A DNA stretch of 64,000 bases from Methanosaeta sp. PtaU1.Bin060 (GCA_002067365.1 MVRK01000135.1:54926-118925), one strand, 5' to 3'; shown: positions 49,624 to 59,218, counted from the stretch's first letter. Notes: generated by a model not told the origin, from the sequence alone. Numbers and translations: made by a program.

Positions 49624-50118
49624 ATGACAAAGACAGAGGATGCTCTCAAGGCCGCCTTCGAGGGAGAGTCGCAGGCGAACAGGAAGTACACAGCCTTTGC
49701 CCTGCAGGCGGATAAGGAAGGATTCTCGCAGGCCGCAAAGCTCTTTCGGGCTGCTGCAGAGGCAGAGGCGATACACGCCGCAAACCACCTGAAAGCCCTT
49801 AAGGCTATCAAGACGACGAAGGAGAACCTGCGCGAGGCGATCGTCGGCGAGACGCATGAGTTCAAGGAGATGTACCCTGCGATGATTGAGACGGCGAAGG
49901 CCGAGGGAGAAAAGGAGGCGCAGCGCACTCTCAGTTATGCCAATGCAGTCGAGGAGTACCATGCCAGGCTCTATCACGAGATGCTGGATGGCCTGGAGAA
50001 GAAGGAGAGCTATCCATACTATGTCTGCCCAGTCTGCGGGATGACTGTGGCGCGAGAGGCTCCTGAGAAGTGCCCCGTCTGCGGCGTGAAGGGGAGCATG
50101 TTCAGGAAAATTGAGTGA
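49624..50118 (+). CDS. rbr: Rubrerythrin
   Basis: A di-iron ferritin-like domain (AAFEGESQANRKYTAFALQA with ExxxxxH-type ligands, AEAEAIHAANHLKAL, YANAVEEYHARLYHE) is followed by a rubredoxin domain with two CPVCG pairs. It reduces hydrogen peroxide and protects anaerobes against oxidative stress. ATG 49624 is chosen because AAAGGAG lies just upstream; the frame is open to 49579. It stands alone. Length 164 is typical. Confidence 0.95.
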   Translation: MTKTEDALKAAFEGESQANRKYTAFALQADKEGFSQAAKLFRAAAEAEAIHAANHLKALKAIKTTKENLREAIVGETHEFKEMYPAMIETAKAEGEKEAQRTLSYANAVEEYHARLYHEMLDGLEKKESYPYYVCPVCGMTVAREAPEKCPVCGVKGSMFRKIE

Positions 50119-50160
50119 TGCAATATGCAGAGATAAGCATCAGAGGTCGCCCGGGGGATC

Positions 50161-50775
50161 TTAACTGGCTCTTGCTCTCTCGCCTGCACATCTCCTTCGC
50201 GGGAAGAACATCGGCACTCTTTTTTTGTACTCCTCGTACTCCCGCCCGAACTCCTCCTGCAGCGACCTCTCCTCGTGCCTGGCCCCTGCATAAAAGTAGG
50301 CTGTTGTCAGCAGATTGAATATCAGTAGGCTCTGGGTCATTATGGGCGAGAGCCAGAGAATTGCAGCCGCGAAGAGGAAGAGCGGATTTCTCAGATGGCA
50401 GTAATAGCCATCTTTCACAAGATTGCCAGCCTTCGCCTCGCCCCGCATCTGAGCCGCTCCAAAGAAGCTGGAGATGCCAGTCTGGCGCAGAGCGCCGAAG
50501 AGAGCCAGTATGCTTATGGACTGTCCAGCCATCATCAGCCAGCTCCAGGGCGCTGGAACGATGTAGAGCACCCTGCTTGGGGATATGAAGAGAAGGTAAA
50601 TGAAGGGCAGCATCATCGCCAGCGCCAGGATCACGAAGGCCAGGCGATACCAGCGCTCCGCTCCAAAAAAGCGTTGACTGAACCATCGCTTGAAACTGGG
50701 GTCGGCCAGGAGGCTGTGGAGAGCCGCGAAGAGGATGAAGTACGTCGTCAGAGCTAAAGGGATGGCTGAGATCAT
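50161..50775 (-). CDS. ICMT/PEMT-like integral membrane methyltransferase
   Basis: The protein has five hydrophobic segments and the C-terminal motif NLVKDGYYCHLRNPLFLFA followed by EERSLQEEFGREYEEYKKRV, the SAM-binding part of isoprenylcysteine and phospholipid N-methyltransferases. It may methylate a lipid or a membrane protein. The start overlaps the upstream acidic gene by 4 bases, so it is in an operon with the CHAT protein. Substrate unknown. Confidence 0.82.
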   Translation of the reverse strand: MISAIPLALTTYFILFAALHSLLADPSFKRWFSQRFFGAERWYRLAFVILALAMMLPFIYLLFISPSRVLYIVPAPWSWLMMAGQSISILALFGALRQTGISSFFGAAQMRGEAKAGNLVKDGYYCHLRNPLFLFAAAILWLSPIMTQSLLIFNLLTTAYFYAGARHEERSLQEEFGREYEEYKKRVPMFFPRRRCAGERARAS

Positions 50776-51281
50776 GGGTCGACCAACTGCCTGCAGCGCC
50801 TTCCAAGGGGCAGACAGAAGACCACTTCCTCGTCTGGAACACAGGCCACGACGAGGCCGCGATCTTGCAGTCTGCTTCGAACAGCCTCAAGCAGCTCCTC
50901 CAGCAGATCGTTTCTCAGCTCCACGGAGAATCCCTTGAAATTCCCGAAGCCGCCGGTGATCATATCCTCGCCGAACTCCGCCTCGGGCATCATCACATCG
51001 AGCTCTTCAGCCTCTTCGAGATCGAGGCCCTCCCTCAAGGCGGCATCAGCGAGGAGAAGAAAGTACTCATCGAAATCCATGGCCAAGATCACAGCCCTCT
51101 CCTGGCTCTCCTCGCTCGTGGCCAGGTAGATCTGACGTTCGCCCACTTCGATCTCCTTCAGGTCGCGTCCCAGGGCAACCTCATCTGCAGCGTGCCTCAT
51201 AGTGGTGATGAAATCCTCCATCGTCTTCACTGCTCTGGACGCTGTCCTCTCCAGGGCGCTGGCATTCTCTTCAGGGATCAT
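50772..51281 (-). CDS. Acidic hypothetical protein, 169 residues
   Basis: From ATG 51281 (MIPEENASALERTASRAVKT) the protein is acidic with helices and short strands (DLKEIEVGERQIYLAT, VILAMDFDEYFLLLADAALR). A TTG at 51296 would add five residues. It follows the CHAT gene by 21 bases and overlaps the methyltransferase gene, so it is the middle of a three-gene operon. It may link the CHAT protein to its target. No motif recognised. Confidence 0.6.
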   Translation of the reverse strand: MIPEENASALERTASRAVKTMEDFITTMRHAADEVALGRDLKEIEVGERQIYLATSEESQERAVILAMDFDEYFLLLADAALREGLDLEEAEELDVMMPEAEFGEDMITGGFGNFKGFSVELRNDLLEELLEAVRSRLQDRGLVVACVPDEEVVFCLPLGRRCRQLVDP

Positions 51282-51302
51282 GGGACTCCGGCCCAATTCT
51301 CG

Positions 51303-54300
51303 CTAGCCATTCTTTTTTTCTCCTGCCTTCACCAGACCCCAGCCGCCGTCCTTGCGGTATTCCTGAGTCGCTCTTCGAATCATCTCCTGGAACTGCTCCG
51401 GGCTATAATGGAGCCACGCAGCCAGCCGCTCAACCACCGGCTCAACCTGGCCTAGATCGGGGCTGCCTATGGACCGCAGGATCATCGCCGAGAGGGCCAT
51501 GAGCATCAGGCCTTCTGTAATCCTGTTCTGCTGGACTTCCAGAGCCCCGAGCTGGAAGAAGGCCCCTGCCTCACCTGATTTATCCTCCAGCTCCTGGTAA
51601 GCTCGCAGGGCATCCCTAAAGTCCACCCTCGCCTTCTCGATCTCGCCAGCCTGCGCCTCGATCTGCCCAAGATTGTGCAGGACAGCAGCCTCACCCCTCC
51701 TGTCTCCCAGGATGCGCCTGTGCGCCAGGGATTCCCTGAACCCCCCCGCTGCCAGCTCCAGATCGCCCAGTTCGATGTCGATCAGGGCCAGGTTGAAGAG
51801 CGCCGACGCTTCCGCCCGATGGTTGCCGGACCTCTTCAGGATCTCGAGGGACCTCTGAAGCTTTTCGCGTGCTGCCTTGTGGTCTTTAAGCCGAAGGTCG
51901 ATGCTGGCCATCTCCTGCAGGAGATCGCTCACGCCCTGCAGATCGCCCAATGTCTCTTCGATCTCAAGGACCTGCTGCAGCCTCTTCTGGGCTGAACTGT
52001 TCTCATTCTTCTCCATATCGATGGCTGCGAGGCCATGCAGGGCCGCGGCCTCGCCTACAGGGTCTGAGGCTGCGCTGCTGATCTCTGCGGCCCTCTCGAA
52101 GCTGCTTCGCGCCAAGTCGTACTCGCCCTGCCGGAAATATGCTGTGCCAAGACCGTGGCAGGCGGCAGCCTCTGGGCCAGCGTCCACAGCCTTCGAGTAC
52201 CACTCCTCTGCCTCTTTGCTCCTCCCCTGACCAAGGAGAGAGCGCGCCATCCATATCATGGGCACGGAGTGCATCTCTTTAGAGAGAATCTCCTCGTTCA
52301 GCCTGATGATCTCCTGGTAGTAGCCGTGCCTCTCGAGGAAGCCGCTGATGCTCGACGTCACATCCCCAGCCGCCTCAAGCTCTCCAGCTTCAAGATACCC
52401 TCCTCTCGCCTCGAGAAGACAGTCAAGCCTGGTGATCCCCAGCTCGCCTGAGCGTCCCATTCCTGCGAGAGAGCCCAGGAAGTCGGCTGCCGCCCTGTGA
52501 GCATTCATCAGCTCCTCAGGCTTCAGATTCCCCCTGAGCCAGGGCCTGATAGAAGATGGAATCGCCCAGAGGTCCCCTGCGGCATAGGCCAGGGAGAGCT
52601 TCTGCCACTCCCTGGCAAGATCAAGAGACCGCTTCTCATCAAGCCCTGTCGCTCCAGCCAGCCCTGCGGGGCTCACTGCGATCCCATAGACTGCCGTCCT
52701 GGAGAGGGCAAGGCGCGACTGCTGGCCTAAAGTGGCATAAAGCCCTGAGAGGGCATCATCGCATACTCGGGGCTTGAATCCCGAACCAAGAGCCCTGCGC
52801 GTCTGGGCGAGACAGGCGGGCAGCCCTGCAACTGAAGAGTGCTGCTCATGCAGATCCTTGTAGGCGATCTCACCTCTGCGGTACCTCTCAGCGACGCCCT
52901 CATCCTGCAGCAGAAACCTCACGAAGGCCGCCTCAGATAGCCCAGTGAGCCGCCACTCCCATGCCTTCGAGGGCAGCGTCGGGACGTCCTCAGGCAGAGA
53001 CGGGCATGTAGCTATCATCCTGCATGTATCTGCCTCCCTCAGCATCTCATGATAGAACCCGGCCAGATCCGCGTCCTTGATCCTGCCGGACCTCTCATCC
53101 AGCGCCAGGCCGTCCAAAAGAAGCAAAAAACGGCTCTGCCGGATTATATCCAGCATCCTCTTCAGCCGCGCTTTCAAGGCAACGCCTGCGTCCCTCAGCC
53201 CTGCGGCCTCATCTGCCTGATCAGCCCCTGCAAGGGCTCCTGCGAACGCCTCCAGAAGGCGCACCGCACTCAGTGAGTTGCTCTCGGAGCTGTAGAGGTA
53301 CAGAGGAATGTACCCTTGAGTGGCGAGATCAAGGACGAGCCTTGTGGCAAGGGCTGACTTGCCGCAGCCCTTGGGCCCTGTGATGATCAGAGACCTCATG
53401 GCCCCCTCTCGGAGGGCAACTCTGAGGCGCTTGAGGTCCGCTCTGCGGCCTATGAGGTTTTCGGCATATCCCTCAGTCATCCCGGGCAGCGGCTGCTGCC
53501 CTGCAGGCATATAGAGATATTCCTCCTGCCTCTTTTGATCGAAGATTAGAGACTTATCTGTGAGAGCATAAAGGACCGGCAGCGCGCAGATCCTCCCAGG
53601 CTCGCAGGCGCTCTTGGCATCCCTGCGGGCTGTATAGAGGGCTCTGTCGATATCCGAGCCACTGGCGAGGGCGCTGTAGAAGGAGCGCACCATCTTGGTC
53701 GGGCCATTCCATCCCACTGCCAGGGGCAGGTGGTGAGCTGCAGCCTGGCATATCTCGTCCAGAGCTGACGGATCCTCCACCTGGCAGCCTCCTATGAGAA
53801 GAGACTGGACCTGGCCACCCGCAAGGGCAGCCGTCAGCTCCTCAGGGGACCTCAGATCCTCTCCGAATCCCTCGCCCTGGAAAGAGATGCGCGCCTGGCC
53901 ATTGCTACGCTTCCCCTGACATACCAAATGGACGAGATGCGGCCTGAAGGCTTGAATGCGCCTTCTGAGCTCCTCGAAGGAGCCTGCATCGCAGATCTCA
54001 AGTGCCGCCTGGAGGCCTTCAGCCGCTTGCAGCATCCCGATCTCTTCTGTCTCGTAGTCGAGGGGCTCACAGGCCATGAAAAGAATGCGCAGCGGTCCCG
54101 GCCTTGGTTCACCCGAGGCGGCCTGGAGGCTCTCGCTGGCCGAGGGCATGCGTCGCAGGCTGAACCTCTCATCAAATCCCATTTCTGCTGATGACCCGGG
54201 CAGCTTGAGCCGCTCCCAGGGAAGCTGAAGCACCTCGGGAATCTGTGAGGCCACCACAATGTCGGCTCCCTCTGAGACATCCGATTTTAACTGCTGCCAG

Positions 54301-54545
54301 ATCCTCTCGATAAAGAGGCGAAATATCCCGGCTCCAAGGATATCGAGATAATCCCGGGCATCGGTGCTGCAACCCTTCCCGAGGAGGGAGACATACTGTC
54401 CGGCGATCTCCCTGACCTCCTGGGACTCGACGGGAGTGAGCGCCTGCTCGGCGATGCACCTGGACCTGCCGAAAACCCGCAAGGCAAATGCCCTGGCAGC
54501 GGGAGTTCCAGCCTCGACTATCGATAGAATTATCTTTTCCCTCAT
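51303..54545 (-). CDS. CHAT-STAND-TPR protein with an altered CHAT active site
   Basis: Residues about 60-330 form a CHAT caspase-like domain. Its cysteine motif (LLIGGCQ, Cys254) is present, but the histidine motif reads HLVCQG (206-211) where active proteases have GHG, so the catalytic histidine is Gln210. A STAND/NACHT-like ATPase follows with Walker A GPKGCGKSA (390-398) and Walker B FLLLLDGL. The rest is tetratricopeptide repeats (from about 740 to 1040). CHAT-STAND-TPR proteins usually act in cell-death or signalling defence. This one is probably a pseudo-protease or scaffold. It heads a three-gene operon. Confidence 0.82.
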   Translation of the reverse strand: MREKIILSIVEAGTPAARAFALRVFGRSRCIAEQALTPVESQEVREIAGQYVSLLGKGCSTDARDYLDILGAGIFRLFIERIWQQLKSDVSEGADIVVASQIPEVLQLPWERLKLPGSSAEMGFDERFSLRRMPSASESLQAASGEPRPGPLRILFMACEPLDYETEEIGMLQAAEGLQAALEICDAGSFEELRRRIQAFRPHLVHLVCQGKRSNGQARISFQGEGFGEDLRSPEELTAALAGGQVQSLLIGGCQVEDPSALDEICQAAAHHLPLAVGWNGPTKMVRSFYSALASGSDIDRALYTARRDAKSACEPGRICALPVLYALTDKSLIFDQKRQEEYLYMPAGQQPLPGMTEGYAENLIGRRADLKRLRVALREGAMRSLIITGPKGCGKSALATRLVLDLATQGYIPLYLYSSESNSLSAVRLLEAFAGALAGADQADEAAGLRDAGVALKARLKRMLDIIRQSRFLLLLDGLALDERSGRIKDADLAGFYHEMLREADTCRMIATCPSLPEDVPTLPSKAWEWRLTGLSEAAFVRFLLQDEGVAERYRRGEIAYKDLHEQHSSVAGLPACLAQTRRALGSGFKPRVCDDALSGLYATLGQQSRLALSRTAVYGIAVSPAGLAGATGLDEKRSLDLAREWQKLSLAYAAGDLWAIPSSIRPWLRGNLKPEELMNAHRAAADFLGSLAGMGRSGELGITRLDCLLEARGGYLEAGELEAAGDVTSSISGFLERHGYYQEIIRLNEEILSKEMHSVPMIWMARSLLGQGRSKEAEEWYSKAVDAGPEAAACHGLGTAYFRQGEYDLARSSFERAAEISSAASDPVGEAAALHGLAAIDMEKNENSSAQKRLQQVLEIEETLGDLQGVSDLLQEMASIDLRLKDHKAAREKLQRSLEILKRSGNHRAEASALFNLALIDIELGDLELAAGGFRESLAHRRILGDRRGEAAVLHNLGQIEAQAGEIEKARVDFRDALRAYQELEDKSGEAGAFFQLGALEVQQNRITEGLMLMALSAMILRSIGSPDLGQVEPVVERLAAWLHYSPEQFQEMIRRATQEYRKDGGWGLVKAGEKKNG

Positions 54546-54618
54546 TGTATCTTAACCACCTGCACACCGAAGATTCTCTGCTGGCATCCCATCCACCACA
54601 TACCCGAAAGCAGTTCCG

Positions 54619-55509
54619 TCAGATAGCCCTGTCACTTCCATCAATCTCGCAGTACTCCTTTGGCTCCATATGCACCACCACATCTCTGACCCCGTCGATG
54701 GTCTCCTCGATCTTGTTCTCCACTGCGAGGCCTAATTTATGGGCAGCCTCGATGGAGAGCGAGGGGTCCACGCCGATGTGAAGATCGATGTACATCTCTC
54801 CTGGCGTCCCTCTTGTCCTGATTCTGTGGCAGTTGCAAACCCCATCCACGGATTCTGCCAGATCTCTTATCACCCTCTCCTCTATCAGGGCGTGGTCCAG
54901 CAGCACTCGCGAGCTTTCCTTGATGATCTCGATGCCGGTGAGGATGATGAGGCCGGTTATGATCAGGGCGATGATCGGGTCTGCCAGAGGGTAGCCCATC
55001 CTGACGGCGAAGAAGCCGAGGATAACCCCGACGGAGGCATAGACGTCGCTGCGGGTGTGCATGGAATCCGCGACAAGGATGCTGCTCTTCAGCCTTCTGC
55101 CGATGATGTACTCATAGGCTGCAACTCCCACATTCACTGCCAGAGTCGCGCCCATGATCGCGAAGCTCCAGTAGGTTATCTCGGGAAATGAGGGGTTGAG
55201 AAAGCGGTTCACCGCCGCCTCGACCACCTGGATGCAGCTCGCGAAAAGAAGGGCGGCGATGCCTATGGATGCAAAGGTCTCGAACTTGGAGTGGCCGTAG
55301 GGGTGCTCCTTGTCCGGAGGCCTCGACGCGATTGCGATGCCAACGAGGCCGATGATGTTCGAGCTGCTGTCAAAGATGGAGTGGAGCCCGTCTGCCGCCA
55401 TGCTCAAGGAGTTGGTGTATAATCCATAAGCGCCCTTCATCAATCCCACAGATAAGTTTAATACGAATATTATTATTAGAACCCGCCTGACCGTCGAGTA
55501 ATAGGCCAT
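54619..55509 (-). CDS. Cation diffusion facilitator (CDF) metal transporter
   Basis: The protein has six membrane helices with metal-site patterns LSMAADGLHSIFDSSSN (D at the DxxxD positions) and HTRSDVYAS (HxxxD), and a cytosolic C-terminal domain that dimerises (MYIDLHIGVDPSLSIEAAHK). It exports zinc, iron or another divalent metal in exchange for protons. ATG 55509 (MAYYSTVRRV) lies about 25-35 bases after an AT-rich TATA-like box; an ATG at 55530 is less likely. Metal specificity cannot be told. Confidence 0.9.
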   Translation of the reverse strand: MAYYSTVRRVLIIIFVLNLSVGLMKGAYGLYTNSLSMAADGLHSIFDSSSNIIGLVGIAIASRPPDKEHPYGHSKFETFASIGIAALLFASCIQVVEAAVNRFLNPSFPEITYWSFAIMGATLAVNVGVAAYEYIIGRRLKSSILVADSMHTRSDVYASVGVILGFFAVRMGYPLADPIIALIITGLIILTGIEIIKESSRVLLDHALIEERVIRDLAESVDGVCNCHRIRTRGTPGEMYIDLHIGVDPSLSIEAAHKLGLAVENKIEETIDGVRDVVVHMEPKEYCEIDGSDRAI

Positions 55510-55545
55510 CAAAAGAGATATGCATGGCAAGCGATAAATAATTTC

Positions 55546-55986
55546 TTGAATGATCCTGCAGGAGTTGATCCGATTATAGTCACCAGGTGGCTGGAGTTTG
55601 AGACAGACGTCGGCAGTGTGAGGGACATAACTGGCGATGTCTGCGAGGCCGTTTTGGGCTCAGGCCTTGAAGAAGGCATAGCGACCATCTTCGTGCCGGG
55701 TGCCACAGGGGCAGTCACCACTCTGGAGCATGAGGAGGGGCTGGTGAGGGACCTGGGGGATGCCCTGGAGCGGCTAGTGCCCGAGGAGATTGAGTACGCC
55801 CACAACGAGAGATGGCACGATGGCAACGGCCACTCTCACGTCCGCGCCTCGCTCATAGGTCCGAGCCTCACCCTGCCCTTCTCGGGGCAGAGCCCAGTTT
55901 TAGGGACCTGGCAGCAGATAGTCTTCCTGGAGCTGGACACAAGGCCCAGGCACCGCAGGGTGATGGTCCAGATCCTGGGGGAGTAG
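55546..55986 (+). CDS. YjbQ-family protein
   Basis: The sequence GIATIFVPGATGAVTTLEHE, EYAHNERWHDGNGHSHVRAS and LIGPSLTLPF is the YjbQ/UPF0047 signature. These proteins have been linked to thiamine phosphate synthesis. The canonical start is TTG 55546, but GGAGTTGATC (55561-55570), almost the perfect ribosome site, lies inside the frame, right before an ATT (55573) and ATA (55576). So the true start may be a non-standard codon (MIVTRWLEFETD). The gene is divergent from the CDF gene. Confidence 0.85.
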   Translation: MNDPAGVDPIIVTRWLEFETDVGSVRDITGDVCEAVLGSGLEEGIATIFVPGATGAVTTLEHEEGLVRDLGDALERLVPEEIEYAHNERWHDGNGHSHVRASLIGPSLTLPFSGQSPVLGTWQQIVFLELDTRPRHRRVMVQILGE

Positions 55987-55988
55987 TA

Positions 55989-56561
55989 TCAGACGACCTG
56001 AAACTCCGTCGGCAGCCCCATGCCCAGGATCTCGCTGCTCTGAAGGACGCGGCGGTTACCCTCATTGTCCACGAGGGTGAGGTTTTCCAGCTGCCAGGTT
56101 CCAAGCTCGCTGTTCTCAGGCAGAAGCAGGCGGCTCCTGTAGGTTCCATCCCTAGGGTCGCCCGAGACGAGATTCTTCTGGGCGAAGAGCACCTCTGCCT
56201 CCTGGCTGCCCGATGGGCTGACAAAGTAGGCAGCTGAGGCAAAAAGGCCGCTCTCGTCATCGATGAGGTGGGCGGTGAAGTTGATGGCCTCATCTGGCGA
56301 GGCCGCCTCTGGGGCGAAGCCGAAGCCCGCGAGGCCGGGAGCCTGGCTGTCAGCCAGGGTGCTCGCAAGATTGCCAGAGGGCGGCTGCAGTGGATCTCTC
56401 TCCGTCGGGGATGAGAAGCACTGGCTGCTGCCCCCAAGCCTGATGGTCTTCTCCATCGAAAATACCCCAGCTAGGTCCTCGACGCTGCTTCCGTACGCCC
56501 TGGCACAACCCAAGGCGGCAAGGAGGATCAGGATCAAAAGAGCCGGATGTCTGAGATGCAA
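55989..56561 (-). CDS. Secreted protein, 190 residues
   Basis: GGTGA precedes ATG 56561. The signal sequence ends LAALGCARA, where a cysteine after an ALG-type site could be lipid-modified, or the peptide may be cleaved at ARA. The mature protein has a beta-sandwich style domain (AINFTAHLIDDESGLFASAA, GTWQLENLTLVDNEGNRRV) like extracellular Ig-like domains. The stop lies 3 bases beyond the end of the yjbQ gene. Function unknown. Confidence 0.65.
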   Translation of the reverse strand: MHLRHPALLILILLAALGCARAYGSSVEDLAGVFSMEKTIRLGGSSQCFSSPTERDPLQPPSGNLASTLADSQAPGLAGFGFAPEAASPDEAINFTAHLIDDESGLFASAAYFVSPSGSQEAEVLFAQKNLVSGDPRDGTYRSRLLLPENSELGTWQLENLTLVDNEGNRRVLQSSEILGMGLPTEFQVV

Positions 56562-56774
56562 TTTCCACTCACCCTGCAGCCTTTTGCCGCAAAAACCATA
56601 AATCTTTTCATGGCAGATTTTTCTCTTGAGCAGTTCTTTGTCGCAGTCTCAGGAGATCTGAGCCCTGGTCCTTATGCTATCTCCCAAGAGACATAGATCA
56701 AGCTGCATGCGGCTCACAAAGCTTATGGCCAGGAAAAGAGATAGGGACGCAGCACAAAATGGAGTGGAGGTACC

Positions 56775-57326
56775 ATGAAATCAAAAAACATGATCTGCAT
56801 GCTATTAATATCCTTGGCGCTCATCGCCGCTTCTGCGTGGGCTGAAGAGGGCACAGCAGGTTCGTCCTCTGTCCCCACGAAGGACCTTCCCGAGGGCTTC
56901 ACTCTGCTGGCGGTTCAGACAGACTCGACCAAAGGGGTGAACATGACCGATGAGATCAAGGACTTCTACGGAGCAGAGGAGATCGGCCCTGTGAATGCCA
57001 CCATTGGAATCTATGCCTGGGCGCCACTCGGCCAGGGCTATGACTCCAAAATTAAGCTGCTGGCACTGAAGGATGAGGAGCACGCCAAGGCAGCGATCTC
57101 GAACTACATGTCTCTTCCCGATTTCAAGAAGCCGCCCTACAGGGGCGTCGATCGCTTCGCTTCAGCCGTCATCAACGGCCACAATGCGACAGAGATAAGG
57201 AAAGAGGCCAAGATGGACAGCCTGAAATACCTCTATCTCTGGAATAACAAAAACATTGTGGTTCTCGTCGAGGGCAACGGGGATATCGGTATGAGCCGCG
57301 ACCTTGCGAGTGCAACGGGGCTCTGA
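56775..57326 (+). CDS. Secreted protein, 183 residues
   Basis: GGAGGT precedes ATG 56775. The signal peptide (MKSKNMICMLLISLALIAAS) is cleaved after AWA. The mature part is a globular alpha/beta domain (KDLPEGFTLLAVQTDSTKGV, IGIYAWAPLGQGYDSKIKLL, LYLWNNKNIVVLVEGNG). This type of domain recurs in methanogen surface proteins of unknown role. No conserved active site is seen. Confidence 0.65.
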   Translation: MKSKNMICMLLISLALIAASAWAEEGTAGSSSVPTKDLPEGFTLLAVQTDSTKGVNMTDEIKDFYGAEEIGPVNATIGIYAWAPLGQGYDSKIKLLALKDEEHAKAAISNYMSLPDFKKPPYRGVDRFASAVINGHNATEIRKEAKMDSLKYLYLWNNKNIVVLVEGNGDIGMSRDLASATGL

Positions 57327-57525
57327 AAGCAGGCCATCTCAGTCTTTAAAAATTTTTTATAAGATGTCTGAGAGGCTCGGCCTCTGGATCTCTGCCCACG
57401 GCATCCTTCTTTTGGCATCCGCCGACTGCTAAAAAGTATATATCTGAGGGACGCTGATTGAGCCGGTTGGACAGGGCCAACTCCAAGGTGCTGTTCGCCG
57501 AAAGATCGGCTTCGAGAGGGATGGC

Positions 57526-58650
57526 ATGTACGACCTGATAGTAGTAGGTGCCGGTCCGGCAGGTTCCGCGGCTGCCAGGGAAGCGGCCCGAAGGGGCCTT
57601 GATACACTGATCCTGGAGAAGGAGACCTTCCCGCGATACAAGCCCTGCGGCGGTGCAATCTCCGACAGGGCGCTCTCTCTCCTGGATTTCGCCCTGCCAG
57701 AAGACCTTTGCGAGAGGACCATAACAGGAGCAAGGGTTCACTTCCGCGAGAGGGTCATGGAAAAGCATAAGGGCTACCGCCTCACGACCCTCGTGACCCG
57801 AAGCCTTTTCGACGATCTTCTCCTGCAGAAGGCAAAAGAGGCCGGAGCAGATCTGGCAGTCGAGAGGGCCGTGGATTACAGGGAGCAGTGCGATCGGATA
57901 GAAGTCCTGACAAAGAAGAATTCATACAGTTCCAGGTTTCTGGTCATCGCCTCGGGCTGCCAGGACCCCCTCAAGGAGAGGATCCGGGGCAGGGCAGCGA
58001 GGGATGGCTACGGGGTCTGTATGGTGGCCGAGATAGAGGAAGAGGAGAGAAGGATCGAGGAGAGGCTGAATGACTCTCTTGACATATATTTCGGCGTAGC
58101 GGATCTGGGCTACGGCTGGATTTTTCCCCACAGGGGCTACTACTCTGTGGGCATCGGAGGCCTTGCCTCCCGCCTGAGGCATCCCAGAAGGGCGATGGAG
58201 AACTTCATCAGATGCAATGGCCTTCCAGAGGGCCAGAGGCTTCACGGCCACCTCATACCACTCGGAGGCTGGGATGGCAGGATCGCCACGATCAGAGTGC
58301 TTCTGGCAGGAGACTCGGCGGGTTTCGTAGATGCCTTCACAGGGGAGGGGATTTACTACTCCATATGCTCGGGCCAGATCGCTGCCAGGGCGGTAGCCGA
58401 GCAGCCAGATCCTGATGTGGCCTGCAGCTATGTGTCCTTGTGCAAAGAGGACTTTGGAGACGAGCTTAAGTACGCCCGTCTGCTCTCCAGGATCATGCAC
58501 AGCTATCCTGAGATCTTCTTTCGGATCCTGACATGCCACGAGGAGGTTCTGGACAGATACATCGAGATCTCAGCAGGCAGGAGAACCTACAGAGACTTCA
58601 TTCGGTGGCTTGTGCCAAGGCTTCCCATAAGCCTTCTTCGCACCCTCTGA
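57526..58650 (+). CDS. Geranylgeranyl-reductase family flavoprotein
   Basis: The FAD-binding GxGxxG motif is at VVGAGPAGSAAAREA (6-20), followed by PRYKPCGGAISDRAL, a motif of GGR family reductases, and GDSAGFVDAFTGEGI near the end. In archaea members reduce the isoprenoid chains of membrane lipids. Several paralogues usually exist and this could act on another polyprenyl substrate. The start ATG 57526 opens MYDLIVVGAG. It stands alone. Confidence 0.88.
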   Translation: MYDLIVVGAGPAGSAAAREAARRGLDTLILEKETFPRYKPCGGAISDRALSLLDFALPEDLCERTITGARVHFRERVMEKHKGYRLTTLVTRSLFDDLLLQKAKEAGADLAVERAVDYREQCDRIEVLTKKNSYSSRFLVIASGCQDPLKERIRGRAARDGYGVCMVAEIEEEERRIEERLNDSLDIYFGVADLGYGWIFPHRGYYSVGIGGLASRLRHPRRAMENFIRCNGLPEGQRLHGHLIPLGGWDGRIATIRVLLAGDSAGFVDAFTGEGIYYSICSGQIAARAVAEQPDPDVACSYVSLCKEDFGDELKYARLLSRIMHSYPEIFFRILTCHEEVLDRYIEISAGRRTYRDFIRWLVPRLPISLLRTL

Positions 58651-58713
58651 GATTCAGAAAATGGCTGGGCATCGAGAACAGAGCTGCCGCAGCACGATGG
58701 CTTTTTGTGGGAT

Positions 58714-59190
58714 CTAATCAGAGGCGTTCTGGAGATCTTTCAGGCTCTTCACCACGGCGTCCACATGTCCCTTGACCTTGACAAAGCGCCATACCTGGGC
58801 AATCCGTCCATCTGGATCTATCAGGAATGTGGATCTCACGACGCCATATGCCTCTCGCCCGTACATCTTCTTCAGAGCCCAGACGCCATATGCTTCCATG
58901 ACCTTATGATCCGGATCGCTGAGCAGCTTTATCTTGAGATTGTGCTTCTCTGCAAATTTCCTGTGGCTTTCAGGCGAGTCGCGGCTGATTCCGAGGACCT
59001 CGGCCCCCAGGGCATTCAGGGCACCTAGCGCCTCGGTGAAGTCCATTGCCTCACGAGTGCAGCCACTGGTATTGTCTTTGGGATAAAAATAGAGCACCAC
59101 CCATCTTCCGCGATACGATTCAAGACAGATTTTCTCCTCGTCGCCATCAACCAGACAGAACTTCAGAGCATTCTCTCCAGCTTCGATCAT
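58714..59190 (-). CDS. Bcp-type peroxiredoxin
   Basis: The thioredoxin-fold peroxidase has the active-site motif DNTSGCTREAMDF; the peroxidatic cysteine is there but the second cysteine five residues later is absent, so it is probably a one-cysteine or alternatively resolved enzyme. It reduces hydrogen peroxide and alkyl hydroperoxides. ATG 59190 (MIEAGENALKF) follows AGGGGGATG; the ATG at 59196 is an alternative. It is the last gene of a three-gene operon with an old-yellow-enzyme-like reductase. Confidence 0.9.
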   Translation of the reverse strand: MIEAGENALKFCLVDGDEEKICLESYRGRWVVLYFYPKDNTSGCTREAMDFTEALGALNALGAEVLGISRDSPESHRKFAEKHNLKIKLLSDPDHKVMEAYGVWALKKMYGREAYGVVRSTFLIDPDGRIAQVWRFVKVKGHVDAVVKSLKDLQNASD

Positions 59191-59218
59191 GATCATCCCC
59201 CTAGGGCTGTTGGCAGTC

